Source: Hericium rajendrae (taxonomy: Eukaryota > Basidiomycota > Agaricomycetes > Russulales > Hericiaceae). Taken from it: a stretch of 64,000 nt of DNA. The notes beneath the pieces were generated by a model. The model did not search any database. It saw only the letters and a program-made list of their open reading frames with translations, and was not told the origin of the DNA. The DNA lies in assembly GCA_033439255.1 (NCBI GenBank), contig CM065888.1:1116001-1180000 (forward strand). The letters run 5' to 3'. Shown here one piece after another: positions 23,438 through 33,518 of the stretch (the stretch's first letter is position 1; every line of letters begins with the position of its first letter). The translations under genes and the position numbers were made by a program.

Positions 23438-23871
23438 ACGAAGTCTAGCGTTTTGAAGGGCAGATCCATGTGTACAACGCACCCTGTACAGTAGCGATAT
23501 GGCGTTTCACTGCTGTTGTACCAACATTGTATCATAGTAAGCACTTGACGCAATCGCATTTTTTTCGTAGATTTCGAATGGAGCACAGTGCAAGCACTGG
23601 ACCTGGCCCATATGCAGGTATCAAACAGGTATATTTCTATATAGCACCAAAAACAACCATCAAAACAGCAATTCCGCGCGTAAAGTCGTGTCCATGACAT
23701 GGCCAGACAGAAAAAAGACAACAACATCAAAGTGTCCGGCACAGAGCGTGAGTCCGTAAAGGGTATGGGTATCTACGATCTAGGTATCAATCTACACTTG
23801 ACATATCTCTAAACGAGCGTGAACGGGACAGCAGCAGTCCAAGGCGGATTGTACGTCCAGGATGCAAAGAA
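23438..23871. other. Intergenic between convergent dioxygenase and GT2 genes
   Basis: Two 3' ends face each other here. I see AT-rich stretches suited to polyadenylation but no gene. Confidence 0.5.
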
Positions 23872-26800
23872 TTAGTACGAGAAGATCATGAGCCACGGGT
23901 TCAGCACGATCGGGAACAGGATGTGGCACCCGAGCACGATGCTGTCACCCGCACCACCATCAGCCGCGCACGCCGTCACAGAGAGAGAGGAAAGGACGCA
24001 CGCGAGGGGGAAGATGACGGCCCAGCTCCCGCCGTCGACGCGCCACTCGAGCGGGACGAGCGGCGTCGCGCAGATCACGATGCCCGCGACGAGCACCACG
24101 CTCAGCAGGAACGAGAACCAGAACCTGCGCCGCGTCAGCGTCGGCGTCGGAAATAAAGAACAAAGGGGACAGGAGAGGGAAGGGGTACGCACCGCTTGAG
24201 GATGCGCGGACCCTCCTTGAAGAAGTTCGACCGCTCGACCTCCTTCTTCGTCGCGCCCCACGTCATATTATAGCTAAACAAATGCGCCAGAATCGCCTGG
24301 CTCAGCGGGATGCTCAGCCCGCCGAAGAAGAAGAAGCTGCACTCCCCACATCAGCACCCTCACCCCTTCCTCAAAAAAAAAACGCAAACGCAGACGCACA
24401 AGAACGGGATCCACATAAGGTTCACGAGCGCCGCGCGCAGCTGCGAACCATATCAGTATAGCGAGGGAGGGGAGGGGAGGGGAAGGGAGGGGGAGGGACG
24501 CACGATGTTGGTCTCGCCGAGGCGGTACTCGAGCAGCGTGAACCCGACGTTGCCCGATCCGAAAAAGACGACGGTCGTTGCGAGCCAGATCTCGAAGCTG
24601 TGCATGTAGAACGCGTCGACCGGGAACTGGAACCCGAGCAGCACGTAGTTGATCACGCCGATCGTCACCGACGCCGCGATCCCGACTGCGCCACAACCAA
24701 CTCTTAGCGTCCCTCCGGCTCTATGAAAAATGGGAACGCACAGTAGGAGAACATGTCTGTGGGAGGGTGTGTTAGATGGAGCGGAGATGGGGGAGAGGAG
24801 GGGGACGGACAGGAGAGCATCGAGATTTTGTAGTGCAGCGGCGCGCTGGACCACAGGAAGTGGTGGATCTGCGACGAGATGGGCCCGCGGCGCCACCACT
24901 GCACGATCGGGTTGAAGAGCAACCTGCAAGACACGTGAGTCCAAGACCCGTCGATCTCAAACCACGTCAAGGGACACGCACTCGCTACAACCTGCGCGCC
25001 GATGTCAGCGCGTAAACATCGAACGAAACACAACATGACGCACCATACGCATACTTCTGCCACCGATTCAGCTCATCGTCCACCGTGAGCGACACGCCCT
25101 CCTTGAACCCGCCTTGCGAGTACGTCGCCCACCTACCCCGCCCACATAAGCCACTAGACGCACATGCGGAGAAGCGCTCGCCACGCACCGGATGATGAAC
25201 CCACGCAGCTGCAACCTCAACGCCATATCAAAGTCCTCCGACACATTCCGCTCGCTCCAGATCTTCTCCTCCCCATCCGTATCCACAAACGCCGCGTCCT
25301 GCAGCGCGCTCCACCGCATAAACGCATTGTGCCCCATAAACGGCGCAACCTCGCCGTTCGCGCACGCTGTAGGCCGCGCCGTCAGTGTGCTGAAACGGCA
25401 GAGGAAGGGGAGAGGACGCACTGAGGGAGATGCACCGGTTGATGCGCCGCGTGAAGTACGCGATCCCGTTCTCGAAGTAGTGGTGCGCGACCTGCATCAC
25501 GTCTCCACACACATACATTTCATCAGCCCCTTCACACACGCCAACAACACTCCTACTACTACAGGACTCACCAGACTCGTGCTGGATAATCGCCACCCCC
25601 GGGCACTCCGCCATCTCGCGCGCCGCGTCCCGCAGGCAGTCCTGCGTCCCCCCTCCCCGTCAGCGCCTGGCACACTAGAGGGAGAAGGGAGAAGGGGGAG
25701 TGGGGCGCACCTCGGGCACGACGGTATCGGAGTCCACGATCAGAATGATCTCGCCCACGCGGCACGCGCGCGCATTGTGCGCCCACGGGCGCCAGCGCCG
25801 CCCGCTGCGCGCCCACACCTCCTCCAGCGCGCCCGCGAGCGCGCGCTCCTCCAGCGTGTCCTCCTCCACATCGTCCTCATCATCATCGCGCGTCGGCGTC
25901 TCGTGCGAAGACCGCGTCTGCGCGCGCGAGGATTGAGTAGAGGAGGAGGAAGACGGATCGGCCTGCAGCGCGAGGAGATGCCGCTCGAGCGTGCGCGAGA
26001 GCGCAAGCCCGTAGTTCATATTGCTCGCCTTCTTGAAGCGCCCCGCGCGCACGAACGTCTCGCCCTTCCCATCCGCAAGCTCTTCCGCGCCGTCGGTGGT
26101 CTCGGGCGGCGCGCCGTGCGGCGGGCGCGCGACCCAGCCGATGCCGTGCGTCGCGTAGAACGCGCGGCGCGCGGCGCGTTCGGGCTCCGGGAGCAGCTGT
26201 GTGTTGTGGTTAGACGGGGAAGAGAAGAGGAGAGGGGAGGGGAGGGGAGGAAGGGGACGCACGCGCATGCCGTCGTCGTTGATGAAGATGTTGCTCGTCC
26301 CGCCTTGCCGCGCGTATGTCTGCATCGCCGTCTTCAGACTCGCGATTGAAGGTGCCCTGTCCCACGCATGAGTTACACTTGCCAAAGCACTGAAAAGGAG
26401 AGAAGGGCATACAGGACGGCGTCGAGCCCTTCCTTGTACACCGGCATCTGGATCGTGATGTGTGGGAGCCGCGCGTCGACGGTCCGGTTCGCGCGGGGCT
26501 TTGTCGCGGAGTAGTACGTCGAGTTTTGGAAGTACTGCGCGATGGGCCCGATTCTACGTGCTATCAGTACCACCACTGCCTCCAAGATGTGATAGGACGC
26601 ACGCCATGGAGAGGTTCTGGACTATTTGCAGGTTGAAGAACTATTGGGTCGTGTGAAAGGGTTAGAAGGGAAGAGGCGAGAGGCGTAGGACGCACGAGCG
26701 AGATGCAGAACAGCAAAGGGAGCACGGCCGCGAGCGCGAAGCGCGTGAACTCGCCGTCCTGGCGCCACTCCTCGATCAAAATCTCTGCGCCAGCGTCAGC

Positions 26801-27831
26801 TCACACCCGCACCACCATACCACGTAACACCACTCACTGACACCGTTCCCGACATACACTGCGCGCAACCAGAAGTGAGCATCGACGAAAGGGCAGAGGA
26901 GGAGGAACGTACCCATCGACAAAGCAGCCGCGATCCCGTTGTACACGGGCGCATACAACACAGGCTTGCGCACCTCGGGCCCCTGGTCCTCCACATCCTC
27001 GCCCTTCTCGCCCAGGCCCTTCTCCGCGCCCTTGACCTCGACCTTCCGCCCATACCACGTGCGCCGCACGCGCGGCGCGGCCCCCGCCTTCTCGACGTCC
27101 GCAGGCGGGGAGTGCGTGACGAGGGCGGAGCGCGCGGAGGCCGCGTCGGAGAGGTTGGGCGTGCCGTGCGCGAGGGACGGCGTGCCGGAGACGGGCGCGG
27201 ACGTGGGCGGGCGGGCGCGCCATAGGAGGCGGATGAGGCGTTCTTCGAAGTCGTTGCACGTCGGGATGATGCTTGCGATCGCCTCGGACCATACCACCAG
27301 CACACGCTCGTCGCGCTATGCATAGCGTCAGAAAGTGACGGGAAGAAAAAAGGAGGGTGCGTACGACGAAGGCGGCCTTCTGCTCGCGGTCGGCGTGCGG
27401 GAGGTGCGCGATGGACTCGACGACTTGGATGCGCGTGTTCGCGTCGACGTAGACGCTCGTCTCGTCCGGGCCCCTAGTGCGACAGCGATAAGCCAAGGCA
27501 TGGAAGCACGCAGGCCGTAACAGGCGCGACTTCATCTCCGCGGCCTCCGCCTGCCCCAAGAAATGAAAAAAAGCACTCACGCTTCGCCCACGGCCGCGTG
27601 TGCAGCCGCGCTGCGCACCTTGACGGCGACGACGAGCCCCATGCGCCTCACGGCGCGCTCGAAGGGCTCGAGCGCGCGGTTCTCGTAGGGGAAGACGCGG
27701 TACTCGCCCGCGTCGTCGCGCAGGCAGACGCCCGTCGCGATGCCGGCGCCCGCGTCGGGGCGGAACCAGGCGTCGCCCTGCGTCTGCTTGAAGATGTAGT
27801 GGAGGAGCGCGTCGTAGCGGTCGTAGTCCAT
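23872..27831 (-). CDS. Family 2 glycosyltransferase, multi-pass membrane protein
   Basis: Long minus-strand gene split by many short introns, from MDYDRYDALLHYIFKQTQ (27831) to 'LNPWLMIFSY' (23872). After an N-terminal regulatory part comes a membrane-proximal region and 'ITIQMPVYKEGLDAVL', the start of a GT-A fold. 'EIILIVDSDTVVPE' carries the D-x-D metal site, 'FMGHNAFMRW' the acceptor region, 'SEDFDMALRLQLRGF' the catalytic E-D, and 'DELNRWQKYAYGASE' a (Q/R)xxRW-like motif. Several membrane spans follow ('SFLLSVVLVAGIVICATPLV'). This is the Glyco_trans_2_3 type, related to cellulose, chitin and hyaluronan synthases and distinct from standard chitin synthases. Fungal relatives are linked to surface polysaccharide and hyphal growth (family knowledge); the sugar is unknown. 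Introns are T/C-rich in the coding sense, seen as GGGGAGG runs on the plus strand. Confidence 0.85.
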
Positions 27832-28177
27832 CGCGGAGAGACGGGGACGGGGCTGGCTGGGAGGGCGCGGGGGATATATAGTGCATCGCGGTGCGTTTAA
27901 TTATGGGAGGGCTGCATGTCGCGTTTCGACAGCACTTGCCTTTTCTGGGTGCAGGCAGGCTGTCCGGGGGCAAGCGTGGAGAGGATGGATGACAAGGAGA
28001 CGCCTATCGCCGGCGGTCCCGACCGTGGCCGTCTTCTTTTCCAGTTGAGCGAATCCCGCTGCGAGATTTCCCAATGCTATTTCTCCCTCGGAGCACTGCA
28101 CAGCACCAGCAAGAAGCACATCCTATCGTCCTCCGTGCATCCCTTTCCGACGCGCGTCCTGCCAGAGCGGGCTATCG

Positions 28178-28650
28178 CGATGTGCTGAGACTCGCCATGG
28201 AAACTGCGTTTCCCTTGGCTTATCGCCTTCACCCTCGAGCCAGACGTCATCGATGACGACGCGCTAGGACATCCAATTGCCTGTTTGCATTGATGAACAC
28301 GAGGACGATGCGAAGTTTTCGTAAAGGTAGGCACCGTGAGGAGCGACGCGATTGTCCACGCGCCGTTGAATGGCGAGGGGCATCAGTCCGCGGTGAATAT
28401 CAAATCACCAAAGCTGGGCGTCGGCATCGCGTCCTATATAAAACGGTATTGGAGCTGGCAGAGGCAGCATGTTCTCCGAGAAGGAACAAGGCGCTGCAGA
28501 GCACATTTACAAGGTCTGCCTAATCAACTCATCAACACGTGTCCTTTCACTCGGTTTCGAGGCTCACCGTTACGTGGTGTCACAGAGCAGGCAATTCGTC
28601 CTGTAATGGATCAACGGGCAACGTGGGACGCAACTGAAAGGCCAGAAGCC
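28178..28650 (+). repeat. Degenerate repeat, copy 1
   Basis: The block ATGTGCTGAGACTCGCCATG... at ~28180 and the block with CAACACGTGTCCTTTCACTC at ~28532 recur in the same order at 29010-29320. Identity is moderate, so the copies are old. The family is not identified. Confidence 0.55.
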
Positions 28651-29007
28651 TAGACACCGTCGTACGCGAAGCAGACTATCTTAAAGATAAGATATGAGCG
28701 TATCTATGCAAGTAAATATAAAGAAGAGGTCATACAAAGGTTAGGCCAGTTGTAACCGTTCTCCAGAATGAGTACAATCAGCATGTACTGATGTTGAGAT
28801 CGTCGATTGGAACATAATAAATGGGCGAATCAACACGGCTTGCATGATCGCGACCGAAACCGCCATTGACGCTCTTGCCGAAGCCAGTTGCGTCTTTGTC
28901 CTCACCAGAGAGAATTTGGTGGATACGGCACGAAAAGGACGCACTATCTTTGCCGAACAAGGGAGGGAGGAAGGACCTTCTCCGGTGAAATGAGAGCGGG
29001 CTGCATC

Positions 29008-29330
29008 GAGTAGGATGTGCTGGGAGACTCACCACGGAAACTGCATTCTCCATCGCCTTATCGCTATCCAGCCGTCACACCTGAAAGGACGTGCAACTGC
29101 CCAGGCCGACACGGTGAGCTTCGTCAAAGACGGACATGAAAAAGAAGTGCTGCAATGCGGGTGTCCATCGCGTAGCACAACGCCTGCCCAATCCGTCTAT
29201 CAACGCGTGCCCTTTCATTCGGTTTGCGACGCACCTTTATGCGGCGTTGGAGCAGGCGAAGCGGCGGCGTGTGGGACGGGAGTGAAAGGCCAGAAGGCTC
29301 GCACGTTTTGGAATAGAAACAACATCACTC
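29008..29330 (+). repeat. Degenerate repeat, copy 2, with a partial third copy at ~29545-29615
   Basis: GATGTGCTGGGAGACTCACC at ~29011 and CAACGCGTGCCCTTTCATTC at ~29201 match the two blocks of copy 1; both copies end near GAAAGGCCAGAAG. A third fragment with CTGCCCAATCGATCC and AACGCGTGCG lies at ~29548. The spacing between blocks differs from copy 1, implying deletion or insertion since duplication. Confidence 0.55.
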
Positions 29331-29862
29331 ACAAGTTGTACTGTGCTCCGGTCGTGCCAAGCGACAATGTCGTCTTCGCTGGGTGACCAAATGACCAAAT
29401 GATGCAGCGACCAGTACGCTATAGCTGGGCGGCGACTCCTCAGATACGCCGATTGGTAGAAGCGTGCACAATGTGCCGCGTCAGAGTTTGGACGGTCTGA
29501 TAACGCAACGCCGGGGAACAAGGGGCTATACGCGCCGGATAGCACAATGCCTGCCCAATCGATCCATTAACGCGTGCGGTATTCGAGTCGGATTTGAGAC
29601 TCACGTTAGTGTCAAATCAGAACGCACGATCCGAATGGATCACGTTCAAGCTAAAATATCAGTGTATTACTCCAGATCCCTCGCTGAGACGAGCAGAGCA
29701 ACGCAGCCCTCATGCGTGCGTCTCGCGCCGCCAATAACAAGGCCGCAATCCGGCTTGCATGCACGCACCGACGCAAAGCACAGCGTACCATTCGCACACG
29801 AGAGCACCGCACATCCAGGGTACGAGAAACAGAATTCATTCGCCCCCGCCCTCCGCCCCCGC

Positions 29863-30765
29863 TCACGTAAAGAACTTGCGATTCTGGTTCGCCCCAAACA
29901 GATCGTGTCTGATCTCGGGCAGCATCTACACCCCCCATCAGCGGAACCCACAACCACAGAACACGAAAGACGACGCACCCGGTCCTCAAGCAGGTGCAGG
30001 CGCTCGTCGAGCGTATTATCGAGCGTGATGCGGCGCGTGCCGCTGATGAGCCTCACGCCGCCCGCGAGCTCGTCGCTCAGCTCCGGCCTTACCTCGACGG
30101 CGACGGCGCGCCCGCTGATGTCGTTGTAGCTCTTCTGCGCGGCGTCGACCGCGCGCTCGGCGACCGCGTCGTCCTTCGCGCGCGCGAAGACCGTCGCGGA
30201 CGGCTCGAGCAGGCGCAGGAAGCCCTGCACGAGCACGCCCTCGAGGAACTGCACGTACGCGCTGTCGTTCGCCGCGAGGTTCATGATCTCGCTGCGCGCG
30301 GTGAAGAAGAGGTCTTGGAGGTGCTCTTCGCGGCGCTGCAGGAGCTTCAGGCGCGACTTGTTCGTGAGGGTCGATTGGGCGCTGGGCGGGGTCAGTCGGG
30401 CGGAGGGAGGAAGGGGGGAAGAGGGGCGTACATCTTCTGCGCGGTCTCGGCGCCCTTGCGCTTCTTTTCGTATTGCGTGTCGATCGCTTGCTGCTCCTGC
30501 TTGACCAGCCGGGCCTGCACGTCGTAGTCGTATTAATTACTGATCCCACCACATCGACGCACGCGCGCACCTTTTCGATGGCGAATTCCTCGTCCGCCTT
30601 GATGCGCACCTCGCGCGCCTTCTCCACCGCCTCCTGCTTGATGAACGCGACCTAGGCGTATTGCCCCGCGTCAGCGCGGGGTCAGGGTACGGGGTAAGAA
30701 CGGCGCCGCACCATCTTGTTCATCTCGCTCAGCACCTCCTCGTCGTTCAGCGCTCGGCTCGCCAT
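29863..30765 (-). CDS. VMA4: V-type ATPase subunit E
   Basis: Minus-strand gene of about five exons, from MASRALNDEEVLSEMNKM (30765) to 'LFGANQNRKFFT' (29863), roughly 230 residues, the normal subunit E size. The N-terminal half is the long charged helix of the peripheral stalk ('AFIKQEAVEKAREVRIKA', 'DTQYEKKRKGAETAQKI'). The C-terminal half includes 'GRAVAVEVRPELSDELAGGV', 'RITLDNTLDERLHLLEDR' and 'MLPEIRHDLFG', family-typical blocks. It pairs with subunit G to hold the catalytic V1 sector to the membrane sector in vacuolar and Golgi acidification. It is head-to-head with YKT6. Confidence 0.93.
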
Positions 30766-31002
30766 CGTGTCTGTCTGTCTGTAGAAGTGGAAGTAGTTTG
30801 TCGAAGGGTAGAGCAGCAGCAGCCACCGAATCGCGGATCGCAAGCGCGCGTGTATCCAGCATTACGTAAAGCCTCCACGACGCAACGCGCCCGCTTCAGC
30901 CTCAGCAACTGAAGTACGGGCAGCTACACCCACACACCCATCCCGCCCCATCCACGCCCTCCGACCCTTGCACGACCCCGACCGCACTATAGACGCCCCG
31001 CG
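30766..31002. promoter_or_regulatory. Shared divergent promoter of VMA4 and YKT6
   Basis: Only 237 bases separate the start codons of two divergent endomembrane genes, so their promoters must overlap. The stretch has C-rich tracts toward YKT6 (about 30925-30960) and no obvious TATA box on either side. Confidence 0.6.
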
Positions 31003-31789
31003 ATGAAGATCTTCGCCCTCTCCGTCGTCCTCGCGCCCCCGGGCGCGCCGAGCGCCGTGCTCGCGCACGGCACGGACCTCAGCAGCTTCTCGTTCTACCA
31101 GAAAGGCAGCGTCGCCGAGTTCCTCACGTTCTTCACCAAGACGGTTGCGGAGCGCACGCCGCAGGGCCAGCGCCAGAGCGTGCAGGAGAACAACTACACC
31201 GCGCACGTCTACAACCGCGGCGGCGCCGAGCAGCTCGCCGGTGCGCCTCCCCCCTCCCTCCCCTCCCCTCCCTTTTCCGGTGTGACTAGTGTGTGTGCTG
31301 ATGCGGTGTGGGAGTAGCGGTGATCATCACGGACCAGGAGTACCCCGTGCGCCCCGCGTTCTCGCTGCTCACGAAGGTGCTCGACGACTTCACGGCCAAG
31401 GTGCCCCAGAGCGCGTTCGCGAACCCCGCGGCGATCGGCTTCCCCGAGGTCAATGTGTATGTGCAGAAGTACCAGGACCCGCGGCAGGCGGACGCGATCA
31501 TGCGCGTGCAGCAGGAGCTCGACGAGACGAAGGTCGTGCTGGTGCGTGTTTGTTGCGTTCGGTCGTGGGCTGGCGGTTGTTGATTGATGGTTGGGTAGCA
31601 CAAAACGATCGAGTCGGTGCTGCAGCGCGGCGAGAAGCTAGATAATTTGGTTGAGCGCTCCGAGGCGCTTTCCGCGCAGAGCAAGATGTTCTACAAGACC
31701 GCCAAGAAGGTGCGTCCCTCCTCCCTCTATCCCACATGCGCGCATACTAACGCCATGCGCAGCAAAATTCGTGCTGCTCGGTCATGTGA
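31003..31789 (+). CDS. YKT6: R-SNARE Ykt6
   Basis: Exons 31003-31240, 31318-31541, 31599-31709 and 31763-31789 give a 199-residue protein, the exact family size. Residues 1-~130 form the longin domain ([10 protein letters not shown]..., '[19 protein letters not shown]'). The SNARE helix follows with the zero-layer Arg in '[17 protein letters not shown]'. There is no membrane span; instead the protein ends Cys195-Cys196-Ser-Val-Met, the palmitoylation plus farnesylation CAAX motif typical of Ykt6. It acts in ER-Golgi, vacuolar and autophagic fusion (family knowledge). The last exon is only 27 bases, encoding the lipid-anchor tail. Confidence 0.96.
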
Positions 31790-32613
31790 GGTGGAGGTGC
31801 TGTGTGGGTGGGTGTAGATCGTTGGGTGCGCTCCGGGCCGAGATGTACAACTAGCAATACCCGCGGACGGACGGATATCTAGGTTTTTGATGTGTGCTTT
31901 GGCGTGGCGGGCGGGCGGGCGGGCGGGCGGGCGGCTGAGCAGCGAAAGGTGAGTACGACGTGGTGTATAGATGAACGGACGCTTTTAGACGAATGATCGC
32001 ACGACTGTCACGCTATCGGTTCACGAAATATGGAAGTTGACTGGGATCCCGGGTGGGTGTTGGTTTCATCGACAGTCGAACGCATGATCGGCAGGTGAGT
32101 GTGCTCCCGTCGCGCGTCGGTACCGTGCAACGAGCGCATAGCTCCGCGAGGTCTCTCTGGAACGTCTCCATACTTCCAGAAGCTAAATAGATGGCACATA
32201 ATTGGGACGTGCAGCTCTCCGACGCACATCGACGGAACGTAACACCACCCCGCCGAAAGCCAGCTGACCCTCCACACAGGACGCAGCATGCAGACTCGTC
32301 CGTGCCCATGCGATGAAGACGGTCAATATCCCCGCTCATCTCTACAGCCTCGTGCGTGTCGTAGAGATACAGAGGACACCGAGACTATTCGACACGTTTT
32401 TGCGGACAACATGCCCGTGGGCGGGGACGTGACTTCGTTCGGCAGTGCGCGGGCCCGCCGAGTCAGGACGCATGTGTCCACCAATACCACCCATCCCCGC
32501 AATCCAACGCGCATACGTTAAAATCAACCCTGCTGCTCTCTCGACCCGACCCGACCGACACCGCGCTCCACGACCTCCAACGACGAAAGATCCGCGCGCC
32601 CCAACGGGAACCT
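31790..32613. other. Intergenic after YKT6
   Basis: No gene supported. It contains a (GGGC)n microsatellite and otherwise unremarkable sequence. Confidence 0.5.
31906..31934. repeat. (GGGC)n microsatellite
   Basis: About seven tandem GGGC units, a G-rich run able to form quadruplex-like structure. It lies about 115 bases after the YKT6 stop. Confidence 0.85.
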
Positions 32614-32865
32614 CCACACCCAGGCAAAGGAAAAAAAGCCAGGACTACGGCATACACCCCTTATCTGCATCACGGGGAATCGAACCCCTGCTGACTTATC
32701 GTGCACTGTCTAAGCACTGCACCGATGAGTCTGCTGCACCAGCAATGCTCGATTTTATATGAAAGCAATTATCCAAGTACCCCATCATCAAGATGCTTGT
32801 TCAAACAATCAGCAACGAGCAGCATCAAAGCTTGTGAGGGAATAGTGTAGTGGTATCTGGATGCA
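32614..32865 (-). repeat. tRNA-like repeat unit 1 (SINE-like)
   Basis: On the minus strand, 32748-32667 resembles a tRNA: GCATTGC...GTGATGC acceptor, a D arm GGTG...CATC, and a T arm with box B GGTTCGATTCC. The anticodon arm is abnormal: the stem GTGCA/TGCAC encloses 12 bases, not 7, so no anticodon can be assigned with confidence. Flanks on both sides also match the second unit (ACCCAGGCAAA on the left, GTGTAGTGGTATCT versus GTGTAGCACTATCT on the right). The duplicated unit is therefore longer than a tRNA, as for a tRNA-derived SINE. Confidence 0.5.
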
Positions 32866-32919
32866 CATAATTAAACGGCAAAAACAAAAGGATGGAGATA
32901 CTTGTCGAGCATGTGCCAG

Positions 32920-33165
32920 TGGAACCTCCCCACCCAGGCAAAAACAGAGTCATACAATCTTCTCATTGCATGACAGGGAATCGAACCCCTGCGGACACGT
33001 TGCTGCCTTGCAGTAGGCAGTGTGTCGATGGGTCCACTGCACCAGCGATGCTCGTTGAATGTTCGGTCTCTGTTTCCTGATGATATTCATAAATCTCGTT
33101 GCCAATCTTGTTCGAAGAATCAGTTGGAGTCGAAGCGCTCGAGGAGATGGTGTAGCACTATCTAC
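32920..33165 (-). repeat. tRNA-like repeat unit 2 (SINE-like)
   Basis: Second copy in the same orientation, about 300 bases from the first. The tRNA-like part is 33051-32968 on the minus strand, with acceptor GCATCGC/GTCATGC, D arm GGTG...CATC, T arm with GGTTCGATTCC, and a stem GACAC/GTGTC closing a 23-base loop that itself contains CTGCC...GGCAG. The extended loop could be read as an intron, but the expected loop bases do not fit a normal anticodon. Confidence 0.5.
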
Positions 33166-33518
33166 ATAGACTACGGTACAAAAGTAGTTCAACAGCAAGC
33201 AGAAAAGGCGGAAGAAGGCAAGGCCCATGCATTGACTTCACCATCCACGAACCGGACATTCTGGGGCAGATCTCCGAGATGAGGGTATACGCAACAGTAC
33301 ATAACTTCAACAGTACGTAGAAAGCTTCTACACAAGGGAGAAAACAAGCTGGGGCTGTCTTTAGAAAGGAAAGCATGCGTATGCTACGATACAAGTCTAT
33401 GCACGATCGTCTGATGCACGTTCGAACAAAGCCACTACAGTATGAGTATCCGCGTCTCGTCGCAGCAGTCGTCACTTCAAAGAGGGTATTGGTATTGGTA
33501 TCAGCACCAGTCCGCCGT

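Larger units (their letters stand above)
27832..29862. other. Repeat-bearing intergenic region
   Basis: No gene is supported. Degenerate duplicated blocks occupy much of it (separate entries). A TATATAAAACGG string at about 28435 could be a core promoter but has no gene after it. Confidence 0.5.

Noticed and set aside
29994-30627. Long frames on the plus and alternative minus frames
   Set aside because: Shadows of the GC-rich V-ATPase subunit E exons.
22041-31789. Secondary-metabolite gene cluster around the dioxygenase
   Set aside because: No polyketide synthase, NRPS, terpene cyclase, P450 or regulator nearby; the neighbours are housekeeping or cell-wall genes.
32667-33051. Two functional tRNA genes
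   Set aside because: Anticodon arms do not give a standard 7-base loop or clear anticodon, and the duplicated unit extends far past the tRNA.
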